Source: Linanthus parryae | Taxonomy: Eukaryota > Streptophyta > Magnoliopsida > Ericales > Polemoniaceae | Direction of reading: 5' to 3' | Length of the DNA stretch: 64,000 nt | NCBI GenBank assembly: GCA_023055425.1 | Contig: JALGPY010000010.1 | Coordinates: 15,163,363 to 15,227,362 of the forward strand | Part shown: positions 46,390 to 58,856 of the stretch, piece by piece | Layout: the number at the start of each line of letters is the position of its first letter | How positions within the stretch are numbered: position 1 is the first letter of the stretch | Program-made: the position numbers and the translations under genes | Notes under the pieces: generated by a model | Told to the model about the DNA's origin: nothing | What the model saw: the letters and a program-made list of their open reading frames with translations, nothing else | Databases searched by the model: none

Positions 46390-47710
46390 CTTATTGGTTA
46401 TGAGTATGATTTGAATGATTTATAACATTTGATCTTCGCAGTAGTGTTCGTGTTGTTGTTTGACAAGAATTACCTATCTGGGAATCAATTGGATATAAGA
46501 AACGAGCTTCGGAATAAAAGAAAAGAAAAAAGGATGAAAAGCAACTACGAAAATCCGAGAGCATCAGGATGTCTTCATAGGAGCACAATTTGTCTTCGTA
46601 CGAATACAATGCCTTAGCCAAATTTTCAGAAAAGAAGAAATTCTTCCCAGAATAGCTTGCTGTCTGAGAGTAGGAAGATCTTCCTACGAAGACGAAAATG
46701 TCTTCCTACAAAGTACTTCGTACGAAGACATCGTCTGTTCATACGAAGACATGGGGAAGGTCATCCAAAAATAAGGAAATAATGCCTAAAGCTTTCCTAA
46801 TTGAACTAGGACTCTTAGGGAATGTGCATAAGACATATTAGGTCGTATTTTCAGAGAGGAGACACAGAGAAGAAGGTTTGAGGAGCAACTTGGTGCTAGA
46901 GTTCGTCGTGGAAGCAAGGATTCATTCGTTTGATACCTCTACTCTTATCTTTTCATTTTTTTTATACATGATCACACAAACCCTTGTATTTGTGATCATG
47001 AATATGCATAGCTAAACTTCGTAGATTAGGAACCCAGTTTGGGGTTACGATTTTCACATTGATTATGCATTTTATGAATTGAGATTCATAAATTATAAAC
47101 CTAATTGATTATTTGCATTTTCTATGATTGTTTTGTTATATTCATCCTTTCTAGTTAATTTGAGACGTCTTGATTAGCTAGAACTTAGTTTTCAATTATT
47201 TGGTAACTCGGTAGTTGTTGAACCGAAAAATCACACAATCGCCCATTCTTAGTGAAAGCAAGAAGTGGAATCGTTAGACTAGAATTCATCGTTAATGCAT
47301 GTTTAGGGAAAGTTAGAACTTGGTAACTTGTTTTTAATCCAACCTAGTCATAGGATGCTCACTTGGTAACTCAGTGAGTTAGTATTTCTCGATTAGCAAA
47401 GTGAACTTTGTATGTGCTTCACAAATCATAGAACGTTTTCAATGAGAAGATCCTAGCAATCCCCCAACGAGGTGTCCTGGTTGTTTTTTCTATCTTAAAT
47501 CTCGATAATTTAAATACTTGATTTGTCTTTTAAATTTTCTTAGTTTAAGTAACTCAATTGCATGCCCACACGAGGTTAATAAATACTAATTAGTTCACAA
47601 CAAGTCTCTAGGATTCGACATTATTACTAGAATGATAGTTGTACACTTGCAGTTAATCTTCATCAACTCGCAGTTTAGCTACCTCCCAACGCAGTCAAGC
47701 TAAGCGACAA
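46390..47710. repeat. Degraded repeat, possibly an LTR remnant
   Basis: Two parts. At 46570-46760 a cluster of TCTTCGTACGAAGAC-like palindromic motifs occurs. At 46960-47700 the style is that of the tail and leader of plant LTR elements (for example GTCTCTAGGATTCGACATT, then GTACACTTGCAGTT). No coding domain or paired LTR was found, so the class is uncertain. Confidence 0.3.
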
Positions 47711-48277
47711 ATTGTGCTTCACAGTTTTGTTCTAGCTACCTTGTAAACTATACTTTTCGGTATATGTGTGTGTGTGTCTTGAAAATCACTGCAACAACCC
47801 TGAATTGATAGTAAGTCATATGTATTTCAATCTACCAATTTGAACAACTTCAAATACACGAATTTATTTCTTTACTTCCACACCTTCACATTTCTTTCCT
47901 TCGATTACTGTTGCCTAGGTTGTTCTATCACATGTTGGTTCATAAGTCCAACTTTAATTGTTGCTTCTCAATATATGTCTAGTAAATTTTTGCCTCGATA
48001 GGAGAATAATATATCTTCTTTAATTATGATAAAATCCAACAATAAATACTACGCTTAGGAATCTTCAGTGCTATGAAGCGAAAAATGTAAATTATATGTT
48101 TTAAATTTCGATGATATACACTTTGAAGTCATAATCGAACATTATCATTTATTTTGCCAGTTGACAAGCTAATTTATGCAATTGTGTGTACTAACTTGAC
48201 AACAGCATCAAAATCAACAGGGTGGAAATGAATATTTCCTGTAACTCGGGGGTAATAGTAAAAATTTGACATAAATT

Positions 48278-48370
48278 ATTACTGGATGGAGTAGCCATTA
48301 ACCATTCAATACTTTTAAAATTACTATTGGATGGCGTAGCCATTAACCATTCAATACTTTACTACTGGAA
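48278..48370. repeat. Short tandem duplication, two units of about 50 bases
   Basis: The unit containing GTAGCCATTAACCATTCAAT occurs at about 48288 and 48338, with an A/C change just before it (GGATGGAGTAG and GGATGGCGTAG). Confidence 0.85.
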
Positions 48371-48584
48371 ATGAGTATTGCAGCTGCTTGCCTGCGATTG
48401 TCTCTCTCCATTTGTGAACTCCCAAGGTAACATCTGCTAAACACTTTCGTCCATTGGACATTCCCATTAATATTCCTTATTCTCTTCCTCTAGCAAACAA
48501 ATTATGTGAATCTCTTACATATCATCTTTGTTTTCTAAAAATAGAATCACCACTTGACTGATTTCCTTCCGATTCAACTTATGC

Positions 48585-50580
48585 GGAAATTAGTGTGCTA
48601 GTCGCAAGTATACGAATATGGTAGTAGCGAGTGTATTTCAACTCGGATTATCGATCCCACGAGGACTATTACAGGTTTTTCAAGAAATTAATTTTAACTC
48701 AGAAAGTGTAAAAGGGAGGAGTAGTTTAAGATTTTGATTACCAACTAAGACGTAAATATTTTTATGAGAGTTTTCTGAATAATTTGAGTGTCGTAAATCT
48801 AGTGTTTAAGGTACTAGATTCCAGGATCCCCTAGGGTCTTTTCAGTTTACCGTTCTGTTGATTATGAAAACACACACCAGTTACTTATTCGTGCCAAGTA
48901 CCAGTAGCGCAGTCATTATTCAGTTCCTGCACATTGCCACGATCCTGCATATTTCGGATCCTGTTAAGCTACCTAAATCTGCAGTTTCGTTCTAAGTCTG
49001 CTAGGGTTTCTAACATGTCCTAAAGGCACGGGTCAGATTCTCTAACATTTGTTCAAACGCTTAGGCTAGTCCTATCTCCCCTTCTCTTTTGGTTCTATCG
49101 GGGTAAGGTGCTAAATTTTGTCTTCTCTTCCTAACCCTAACCAGCCGTTATCACCTACCGGGTCGAATCTATAAAAAATTTGGTTTGCGACTCCGATCAT
49201 GCATGAAAAGTAAAATCAAAGACAGAATAACGAATAAAAACTGCAGATATTAAGATCCTAAGATCATGAATCCATAGTAGAAAACAAAACTAGATACTGA
49301 GTATGAAACCCTAGGTTCACTGAGAACCTAGGTAAAGTGTTTAGCTACTGAATGATATAATTATATAACAAATTTCTATAATATAAATATAGATTGAGAT
49401 CAAACGAGTGTCTTGGAATTTGGGTTCGTGCTTCCGTGCTCTCTAAGGATGCTAAGACTCCTCCTTGGATGTATTGTGTGTAAAAAACGAGCTCTGGACG
49501 TCCCTTTATATAATGTTGAGAAGCTTCTGGAAAAAATGCCTGAATTTATGAAATTGCCACTGACCAAACCCGCCTCAGAAAACTGTGACCAAACCTGCCT
49601 CAGATAACTGTGTGGCAGGCAGCTAGCCACGCAGACAGTGAGTCTTTCAGCTCCCGAAGTCTCCCTCTTTCCCCTTACATGTGTGGCTGTTGTGTTCCAT
49701 GCTGACAAGGTCCTCTGGCATCTCAAAAGGTATATCTCTATCCCCTTCCTGTGTCGATGCTGCGTGGCTGGCAGCTAGCCACGCATACATGGGTCTTCCT
49801 AGATTGATTTCCTTCATTTTCTCTGTCTTCTTCCTCTAGATCTGCGTGGCTACTGCGTGGCTGGCAGCCAGCCACGCAGACAGCATCATGTTTCTTCCAT
49901 ACTTATCCAAAAAGTGGTCCTGAACTCTCTGCTTGTGCGGCTACCTGCGTGGCTACTGCCCAGACAGCCACCAAAACTGTCCAAAATCAGCCAAAATCTT
50001 GCTCATGGGTCTCGACCTACATGGCTACAGCGTGGCCACTGCCATCCATGCAGACAATGGCAAAAATATTGACATTTCTGCTCTCTGCCTGCGTGACTAC
50101 TGCGTAGCTACTCCCAGCCACGCACGTAGCAGCTGTTTCAACTTCGCATAGCCATATATTTCTCATCCGGACTGTGTTTTGGCTCCGTGACCTGTCATTG
50201 GAAAGCTCTTGAAGTCTAATTTCATTTTCCACCAGTCTCCCTCCACAATTTTTTTATAACTCAAGATATCTTAGAGAGTGAAAACTGGTCATTCTAGTTT
50301 CTCAAACTTTGCTTCTCTTCACCCCGCTTGAGCGTTTCTTTGTTTCCGAAGTTCATTTCATGCCTCAAATCAAATGCTAAGCATCCATTCCTGTCAATAA
50401 AAAATGAACAACCATACCGAGCAATTTTATCTGCCAAATGACATCGAATTATGCATGAAATCGCCCGAATTTTGCAATTGAGCTCAAATTCCTCTTTTGT
50501 AGAATATGCTGGTTTGTTGGCTAAAACATGCTCAGAATGATGATAACTCATTCTAAAACAGTTCAATATTGGCTCACAGA
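48585..50580 (-). repeat. Unclassified dispersed repeat with clustered GCGTGGC palindromes
   Basis: The left part (GCAAGTATACGAATATGG, then TTATCGATCCCACGAGGA) is of a kind seen near the ends of plant LTR-type repeats. From 49610 to 50150 imperfect palindromes built on GCGTGGCTGGCAGCCAGCCACGC recur. A minus-strand frame at 50566-50294 is open but unrecognised. I cannot define termini or coding domains. Confidence 0.3.
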
Positions 50581-52358
50581 TAACTCCTAAATGCGAGTTA
50601 CATCAACTCCAAGGTTTAAATTGTGTGCATTCCAGTTAAGATTAAGACTTGTCTCGCCCCATCCGACTACTATCTACTTTGCGTGTGTAGTTGTGACCTA
50701 TGTCTTGCTTATCATATGGAGGAAGAAAACCCTAAAACATGTAATTCTTCCTCTCCCAAATTACAACCTGCACAATACTCTCACCTAATTTACTGAGTAA
50801 TGCAAGTATACAGACCCCCTTCACAAATCTGATCTTTGTTGTTATTCAATTGGGGTTGATTACCCATGATTCGGTTGTTGCATTTGATTTGTTTTTTCCT
50901 TTAGAGTTGTTGCTTATCTCATATTCTTGACAGATTTGATTTAAACCAAATGTTCCAAATTTTTCATACTATGCCCCACTTTCACTTGCCAAATTAAAAC
51001 TCCAAAAATATTATTTGCAAAATCAGATAAATGAATGTTAGTTTGTAATTTCTAAAAGTATGGCTTCCTAAGGAACATTTGAGGAATAAATTTTACATTT
51101 CGTCCATGGTATGTCAAACATAACCAGGAATATGTTTTCATGTATTTGATCCTAAATTTCTCGCATCATTCTAACACTCCACACCATAGCCCGGAATCTG
51201 AACTTTGATACCGATGTTCAATGGGAATATCATTATTGCACAATATGAGTACCATGTATCTTGGTTCATATTATATATGAGTCTTCTGTTCTTGCTCCAT
51301 TTGACTGTCCTTGCTTTAAAATTGTTGCCTATTTACTAACTACATGTCCCATCTATAAACAATCTCTTAACTGTGATTTCAACCTCAAGATGCTACTCAA
51401 ATCTTCTGATGATTTACGATTTGAGTTGTTCATGTATATATCATATTGGTAGCTATTATTTTTTCGATGTACATACCATACTCCCATCATAAGTAGCAAC
51501 TTGAATTTCAAGGTTTTTTGTGATTTTTTTGATTGTTTAGAATGTGATAAGAGATTCTGAACATTATGAAAAATCTGGAGAATTTAACCCTTTGCTGGCC
51601 TATATATCATTTTAACTTTACTATGACCTGTGAAAGGATAAGATAGTTGAACGACCGATGTTTTTAAAAAAAGTACCTCCTAAAAGGTGCAATTACTCCG
51701 TGTCATTTCACTTCATAATTGAGCTACCTTATTCCAAACAAGAAATAAGTTACGTGTTATCCACTCTTTTTGTATCACTATCTCCATATAGGCTCCGCCT
51801 AACAAATAAAAATAACTAAGTATATTCTCTTACCATGTTTAATTATCTGTTCACTCAACTTTGTTCAATACTAATCGTCCAATACCAAATTAATAATACA
51901 ACTTGGTATAGCTTTCATTTTGTCTTCATGCTTGTGATTGCAAATGCACTCTTTGCACAATGATTCAAGTATAGAGCGCTTCATTTACAAGATGAACTAT
52001 ATCTTTTACCGTTCATTTGTACTGCATGACTGTGCATCTCCACCAAACAACCACAATGAGGCATCATAGGCTGGTACGACTACCTTCCAAACTACATATT
52101 AACTGACGCATTAAAATATCTCAAACGAAATCTCAGTCAAAAAATCTGAATACATTTCTTCACTTCAACCAAGAATCATACATTTTCTTCCATGACAAGA
52201 TATTCAATTATACTCTTCACAGCTGCAACAAGTAAACAAAATTTAAGCTTCATATATTATCAATATTAACTTATAATCTGATTACACCTAGAGGATTTAA
52301 TTATACGTTCTACACTTAATATTTCAATCTCGAGCTGACATAATTTATTATAACACAG
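50581..52358. other. AT-rich DNA upstream of B3 gene
   Basis: No gene recognised. Earlier exons or the promoter of the B3 gene that follows may lie here. AT-rich, intron-like sequence precedes its first recognised exon. Confidence 0.4.
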
Positions 52359-53079
52359 AGGTTTCCACCAAAATTTGTGCGCCACCATGGCAGAGATATA
52401 AGAAACATTGTCCACATTAGAATTTCGTCAGAAAAAAATAGCATGTGGAAATCACTAAATGAGATAATAATTTGTATTTTGGTAGAAGGGTGGCAAAAAT
52501 TTTCCAACTACTACTCCATACCTCCTGGATATTTTCTCATTTTTAAGTTTGAAGGAGATTTGCACTTCAAATTCAGGATAATGGAGTTAAGTGCCACGGA
52601 AATGACATATCGCTGTGATGCTCAAAATGTTGCCATTGTGAAGGTAGAAGAAGATGCTCTGACTAAAGTCGTGGCTTTCAAAACAATGAACCCATCTTTC
52701 AGCGTTCAGATCACTTCTTCCCACTTAACTGTGCGCGGTGGTGTGGTAAACATTCATATTTGTGCTTTCTCCTTCGTGCCAATTATTTAAAATTAAATTT
52801 AACTGCAATTATCTTTTGAAACTATTAAAGAATGTACCTACCTTGTTCTCAAGGAAAGACATGATGGACACCTCAAAATACATTCAGCTTTGCAATGCAC
52901 AAGGTGATATGAAATGAGATTTTCGGTGCAGCTTCCCTTCCAGCAAGGACTCTGGCAGGCGGCGCACCTGTTGGTATCAGTTTGTCAAACACAGTGGAAT
53001 TGCAGTGAACGACGCTTGTGTGATTGAATTGATTCACCGCACGACACACAAATTCAAAGTCACGGTGTTTCGATCTTAG
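52359..53079 (+). pseudogene. Two-domain B3 (REM-like) gene with an in-frame stop, partial at 5' end
   Basis: Recognised exons are 52359-52745 and 52831-53079, phase 0 at both ends. The first carries one B3 domain (RFPPKFVRHHGRDIRN, then EGWQKFSNYYSI, then FLIFKFEGDLHFKFRI) and the start of a second (FKTMNPSFSVQITSSHL). The second carries its remainder (NVPTLFSRKDMM, then CWYQFVKHSGIAVNDACVIEL) to TAG at 53077-53079. In the second domain the codon after GDMK is TGA (52915-52917), where B3 domains have a conserved Trp; a single G-to-A change of TGG explains it. REM proteins with paired B3 domains are nuclear DNA-binding proteins, often in tandem clusters as here. A truncated protein keeping the first B3 domain remains possible. 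Upstream exons were not found. Confidence 0.75.
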
Positions 53080-55270
53080 GGAAAATGGTTCCTACTACTA
53101 CTGATACCTACATTTCATTCTTAATGTCGATATCTCTCTATTACAGCTGCTATGTAATTTTTTTATCCAACACTTAAGAAATCTGCGGGACTCATACTGT
53201 CGTTTGAAAAATATCGATGGTTTTGCTAGATTTATAAGACATGAAGTACTATGTTTTCTTTAGATTTTGGCTTTGTCCATTGATATGATAATCTCTGCTA
53301 ATGCTCATGGGTTACTTTTACTTACAATTCACGAACTCCCATAATTATACTATAATGTTTATTATCTTAGTGTCAAAATCAACCCTGCTATTCATTAAGT
53401 ATTGTCAAGAGGGAATTCAACTACTAATTCCCACAAGTGAATCCTTCACCCCTGAATTTGTATACATTTAGACATTAGTTGAAAATGCATTATAATTTAT
53501 ATTTAATTTTTGTACCATATTTACAAAAATTTAACCATCAAAGCACTGATCATTTTCAAATTAAAAAACCCCACCTTCACTGAAGCACTTCCACAGTTTG
53601 CCAACCCAAAAAATTTTCATCCCTCATCATGTTGTCTTATCGACGAAAAAACGGTCCAACCTTCATACATTATCTTCTCAAAGAGGACTCCCAAGTTCAC
53701 TACCATAATCCCACTACCACAGATGCTTGCTTATCTCTTTCAACCGTTTCCATTAAACAACTCTTCTTAAATTGGTGATTCAATTAACTCAAGTCAGCTC
53801 TATATTTTTTATCATGTAAGCATTCTTTCCCTTTACTTTGTCATGAAACTACAGACAATCATCTAAACAAATTTTCCTCATACATGTACAAACTATTGTA
53901 GCTTAGTTCTTTTAATGGATCTTAATTCTTAGACATCTCATTCTTCTGTGTATATGGATGTTTTCTGATGCCTTGCACATCTTTTGCATATTTCACTATA
54001 ATATTTTTGGTATAAGAGTCTGCTTTCAGTTGAAATACAAATATTTGATATGCCATCTTATTGTTCTTCTTCTGCCATTAAATAAGAAACAAATGAAGAA
54101 TTTACAATTATATTGTTTTTTTGTTGCAAATAAATTGTTAAAAATGAAATACAATAAAATAAGGCTACATGTTGACTCAACAACTAGTTTAGCCAAATTG
54201 AAAGTTTTTAATCATCAAATCAAACAACTACATATCAACAGTTTGACAATCCTGTTGAATAAACCCACTAGAGCATGTTTGTTCAACAAAATATTGATAG
54301 CGTCATTTCTAATAGCAGGTTAAATTTCTCTCTCCCTATCTGTGTTGTTGAATGTTTGATTGTGTAAATAAAATGGAGTTTTTAATGGTGATCAAAATAT
54401 GGGTTAATATAATCAACAAATAATCGATAATAGAAAACCAGTCATCTTTCCATTGAATTTACTTGCAACTGCTTCAGACACTCACTCATAATTCCAACCT
54501 GCAGTATGCATGTACATTATGCTAATACCTCCTGATTCTAGCAATAATGTGTGGTTTTCGATAACAACCATCACTTTTACCGGTGTGTATATACCTAGCA
54601 TAATATCACTACACTATTGCCTCATAAAACTAGCATCACGTTACATAATATCATACTTATTTCTCTAATTCCGTGTTTGTAACTAGCACTCGTTCTCAAT
54701 CTAACACAAATGTTGAAACTCGCGTAAGAACAAATACGAATGGGCAACACATAAAAGAACTGTCTTTGAGAAAGAAGTCACTAACCACGCCGAATTTGCA
54801 AGCTATTTGGCTACCCCTACTGCTAGGAATGAGAACTACACAAACTTATTTCGAAAAGATCTTGTACGCCAAAAAAAATCTGCAGGATAAGATCCAAACT
54901 TTGTAAGAAACCATTGGCCGCCTAGACCAGCAACTCGAATAACTGAATACGGATAATAAAACTGAAGAACCATCAGGTTTTCAGATGGAAGCAACCTTCA
55001 TAGGCGGGAGACCATCACGATCAATTTCTTGCGCTAGGAGTAAGTCTCCATAAGTTCAATTTTTTATGTAAATTTCGACCCATGTCTACACAAAGAATGT
55101 TTTGCTACAATCAAATATCTTTTTGGCACATCCACGAAGCGTAAATTACAGTATTGTCACACCAATGTTTCACGTTATACATGAAGCTAATTGCACCGGA
55201 AATTTCTTCCATAATATCTATAATCAATTAATTATTCTTAATTGTTCAATGTTCTGAATGCAATGTTTCT
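53080..55270. other. Intergenic DNA, including the segment absent from copy 1
   Basis: 53626-54691 has no counterpart in copy 1. CTC at both of its edges matches the single CTC at the copy 1 junction. Several AT-rich frames of up to 121 codons here lack any domain. A decayed coiled-coil-like frame lies at about 54690-55050. Confidence 0.6.
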
Positions 55271-55752
55271 ATGGAAGGAGCGGTGAAACTAAGTGTTCAT
55301 GGTTTTGTATCAACTATCGGTAACATTTCTGGAATTGGAGGAGTGTTCAGAGATGATAGAGGAGATTGGTAGCGGTTTCATTGGAAAAATTAATTGACTT
55401 AGTAGTCTGGAAAGTGAATTGTGGGCAATTTTATCGTGACATTGATCTGACTTTCGATAACAACTAGAAAGAACTTGATCTGGAGATTTTCTTTCTTGAA
55501 GCAGTCTACATATTTCAAGGCTTTAGATATGGTCCACGTTCTATGATTATCGAATTCGCTAATGGACACACACTGCTTCACAACATGAGTGGGGCATTCA
55601 AACATATTTATGGAAATGAGAACTATGTTGCCAAGAAGCTTGCTAACATGGGAGCAGAACAGATGGATGAAATTAAGTTGTTTTACGATGTTCCAGAAGT
55701 TGTGAAAGATATGTTACAAGAAGATAAGATGGCAGCTTGCGGTTTCTTTTAG
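55271..55752 (+). pseudogene. RNase H-like (RVT_3 type) fragment, copy 2
   Basis: Partner of 1275-1757. The first part reads MEGAVKLSVHGFV and GIGGVFRDDRGDW followed by the same stop as copy 1. A 2-base loss then shifts the frame, and later small indels alter it again. The final 69 codons (55543-55752) are open and keep HIYGNENYVAKKLANMG. It has decayed independently since duplication. Confidence 0.6.
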
Positions 55753-56733
55753 TATGTATAAAATTGGCAGCAAAATGTTTTTGGCTCTAACGGGTTTGTT
55801 GTTAACTTTGTTGTTGAAGTTGGAGCTTAAAATATGACATGTTAAAATTATATTTTCCTAATAAGGTTTTAGTTTTCTAAATGTAAAATTTTAGCTTCGA
55901 TTAAAATGTCGTTCCAACAAAACCACTTTCTAACTAAAATCACCTTCAACCAAGGTTCAGCTGGTATTAACAATTGAACCTTTTATCCAAGGCATCAATC
56001 ATACCATATGTCGATAGACCTTCAAAATAGATTTAACGTCATTTTGCCAATCCTTTTATGAAGTATTATGCAATCCAATTTAGTAAAAAAGTTGTTGTGC
56101 TTGAATTCATTTGGCACACACAACAAAACCAGAAAATAAAAAAAAAAATTGTAAAACAACATTTTGATGGTAATAAGTATCACATTTTCTTATCCCTTTG
56201 TATTGCAGGTTGAGCTGGAGCGTGTCTGGATCACAGAGTAGTTGCTAAATAGTATGTTGTTAGCTTAATAACTGATTTTTGCTGTTTTATAACATTTTAG
56301 TCGAACTGCGATATTTTACAAAAAATTGACATTTTCGACGAGTTGGTGAATCTTTCTAAACAATTCAGTCATGTACCAGTATTTTAGACATTTGTTGATA
56401 GTGAATATAGTTAGCCCCTGGCTGTATTATTAACGTCCACAACTTCATAAAGAACCAAAAAGAGGGATACAAACCTCATTTTCTAAAATTCAGGGGCACC
56501 AACTACCAACAATGGTCATCTAATGTAATAACAATACTACCACAAGGGAAATTTATCATCGATAACTTCCAGGGAACTCTGAACGTCTAAAAGGTCTTCT
56601 CACCTTCACCATCATTGAGTTATTTGAATGCACCATTGCTTCTAATCCCTTCATTGTGCTGTTTTCGTAGTTTGTTTATATGAATCTGGTTTCCATACAA
56701 TGTATGAAGAATGTGAATCCATGATGAACGAAT
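55753..56733. other. Intergenic, no gene seen
   Basis: Partner of 1758-2737, colinear with small differences. Confidence 0.5.
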
Positions 56734-58128
56734 TGTAGGGTTTTGATACGGATTGCACAGCGGAAAAAAAATAAATTGATTCCGTTCAAGACCCTCCATG
56801 AATCAAAGATCTGGCATCATAACGATGGTAAGGGATATATAGTTAGGATACCTTGTTGGTCTGAATTGATCACTTTACATAGAATAGTGTCAACGTCTCT
56901 ATGAATATCCACACCTAGGATTGCACTGGAATCCTTCTAAGGTCTTTTTGCTAGCAACAAGGGAATGAGGAAGAAGAATATCACGCAAACAGGACACGCA
57001 GCGCCTCACGAGGCTAACGGTGAGGGAGGGGCGGACGGGGGGTTTCGGCCCTCTTGTCTTGCTCTCTCCTTGCTTTTTTCTCTCTCAATTGTTAACACGC
57101 TTATGAGAATATAAGCTATGAGTGCCCTTATATATTTAATAACTCCTTATTAACTACATATTAGCCCCAATACTAATCATGTCCATACACGGATTAGCCC
57201 ACCTTGCAAACTAGTCCTACTAAATTTTCTTGTGGTTGTGTATTGATCCTTATATTTAATTAGTCCTACTAACTAATCCTAAATTCTAGTTTAATTAATA
57301 GGGTGTGTGACCCCATAGGTTTCCACTTAGTTGGTAGTAACAATTACCAACATAGAGCGGTGTCTAGCAACACATTTATGCCACATAACTAATAGAAATA
57401 GTCAGTGATCCGAAAAACCTTGTGACCAATGTTACCGTATTGTATTATCCCTTTGTATCCATATATGGATTGGACACGAGATATAAATGTCACACTCGTA
57501 TATCCAATCCATAGTTTCTTGATCCTGAGAATAGTCTTAACCATGCAGATAACATCAATATCCCATATTGATTTATCTGAGTTAGGCCAGATATTCTATA
57601 AGCACTGCCCCTCGAGTGGCCGTGGATATTTTCTCCTTTATGTGGGAGTGACAAATCCTCTCTACATCACTACCATTTAAGCTTGCTTCCTATTATGTCT
57701 AATAAACGCCGTTATTGCTACCCAGTCACGGTGTAGTGTTTGATATCATCAAAACATAATATTCCGCAACTAGAGTATCCACTGACTTCAAGTCTAAGGA
57801 CCATAATACCATTGTCACAACGAGAAGCACTTGTGATGCTAACATAATTAATGTAGCCTTCTCGTGGTAGGTCAATCCAGTATGCCATTATCAAATAGTA
57901 CATACCCATGTGTTAGAGTTGATATCTCCATATCAATCTACCCACATACTCGTCTATAGTGATCGTCCTATTAATCAATATAAACGACTTGGGATATTTA
58001 AAATAAAAAACAATTGTTATCTGAGGACTTTATTTTATTAAATATCTCAATAAATAATACAATGATTACTCTAGCCAAAAATAATGTTCATACTAAATAA
58101 GATTTCCTCTAGGAAATCTATTACAACA
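56734..58128 (-). mobile_element. Solo LTR, copia family A, copy 2
   Basis: Starts TGTAGGGTTTTGATACGG and ends ATTACAACA (1395 bases). Flanks are CGAAT (56729-56733) and AGAAT (58129-58133). Partner of 2738-4140, inherited through the block duplication. Confidence 0.9.
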
Positions 58129-58856
58129 AGAATTTCATTGCTCAACTTTGACTTCCAATGCACTAACCGATAAATCTGCAATTCAGGTTTCCTCGCTCTT
58201 ATCACATGCATCAACTCCACTTCATGCTCTTCACTAATCCTTGTTTGGTACAATATGATATTTTGTGCCTGTCACTTGATTAGTTACCGTTAAAAACTTC
58301 ATTATTATCATACACCTATTTTAATTAATTATTCAATGTTAGAAACTGCATCACTACCAATTTCATTTTGTCCCGTGCTGCTATAAGAATATAAAAAAAA
58401 TAATTCTTGCTTACTATATCAATAGTTATCGTATCAAAAGTTCCGCATTATGAATCACTAGCTCAATTACTATCAACCAATGGAACAACAATCTGTTATT
58501 TAAATTTTTAAAAAGTTCATTCTTTCTAAATCTTCAATATACTATTCAAACAAAGCAAGACGCTTATCGTACTAATTGCTGCCACAATTTACCTACTAAT
58601 GTTTCTCTGAACTTGTCTTCATTTCTTACGTACTGCTGATATATATTTCTGTTTTGATACCTTCATTAACATTTTCGTATACCACCAAATTCAAGTTACA
58701 GTTTATTAATCCTTGCCAATACGCCTTCTGATTTCCTACTTTGAAAACAGCGTAATAGTTTTTCTAGAGGATTTATTTATTCATAACTTCAAGATTCAAG
58801 ATTTTCTGAAGGTTAATGCTATCAAATACTTTTGCAGACCACTATATCTTCACCCA
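58129..58856. other. Upstream region of the intact B3 gene
   Basis: AT-rich sequence colinear with 4141-4905. A TTTTGCAG at about 58831-58838 could be an acceptor for an exon that includes the ATG used here, so more 5' exons are possible. Confidence 0.35.

Noticed and set aside
49400..49726. 108-codon minus-strand frame
   Set aside because: It lies in an unclassified repeat with palindromes, and no conserved motif is recognised.
49610..50150. CRISPR-like array
   Set aside because: The repeats are imperfect, irregularly spaced and palindromic, in a plant nuclear repeat. No cas genes and no spacer structure.
53958..54323. 121-codon frame in the segment missing from copy 1
   Set aside because: AT-rich low-complexity composition (many Ile, Leu, Lys, Asn), no domain and no splice context. 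Probably chance.
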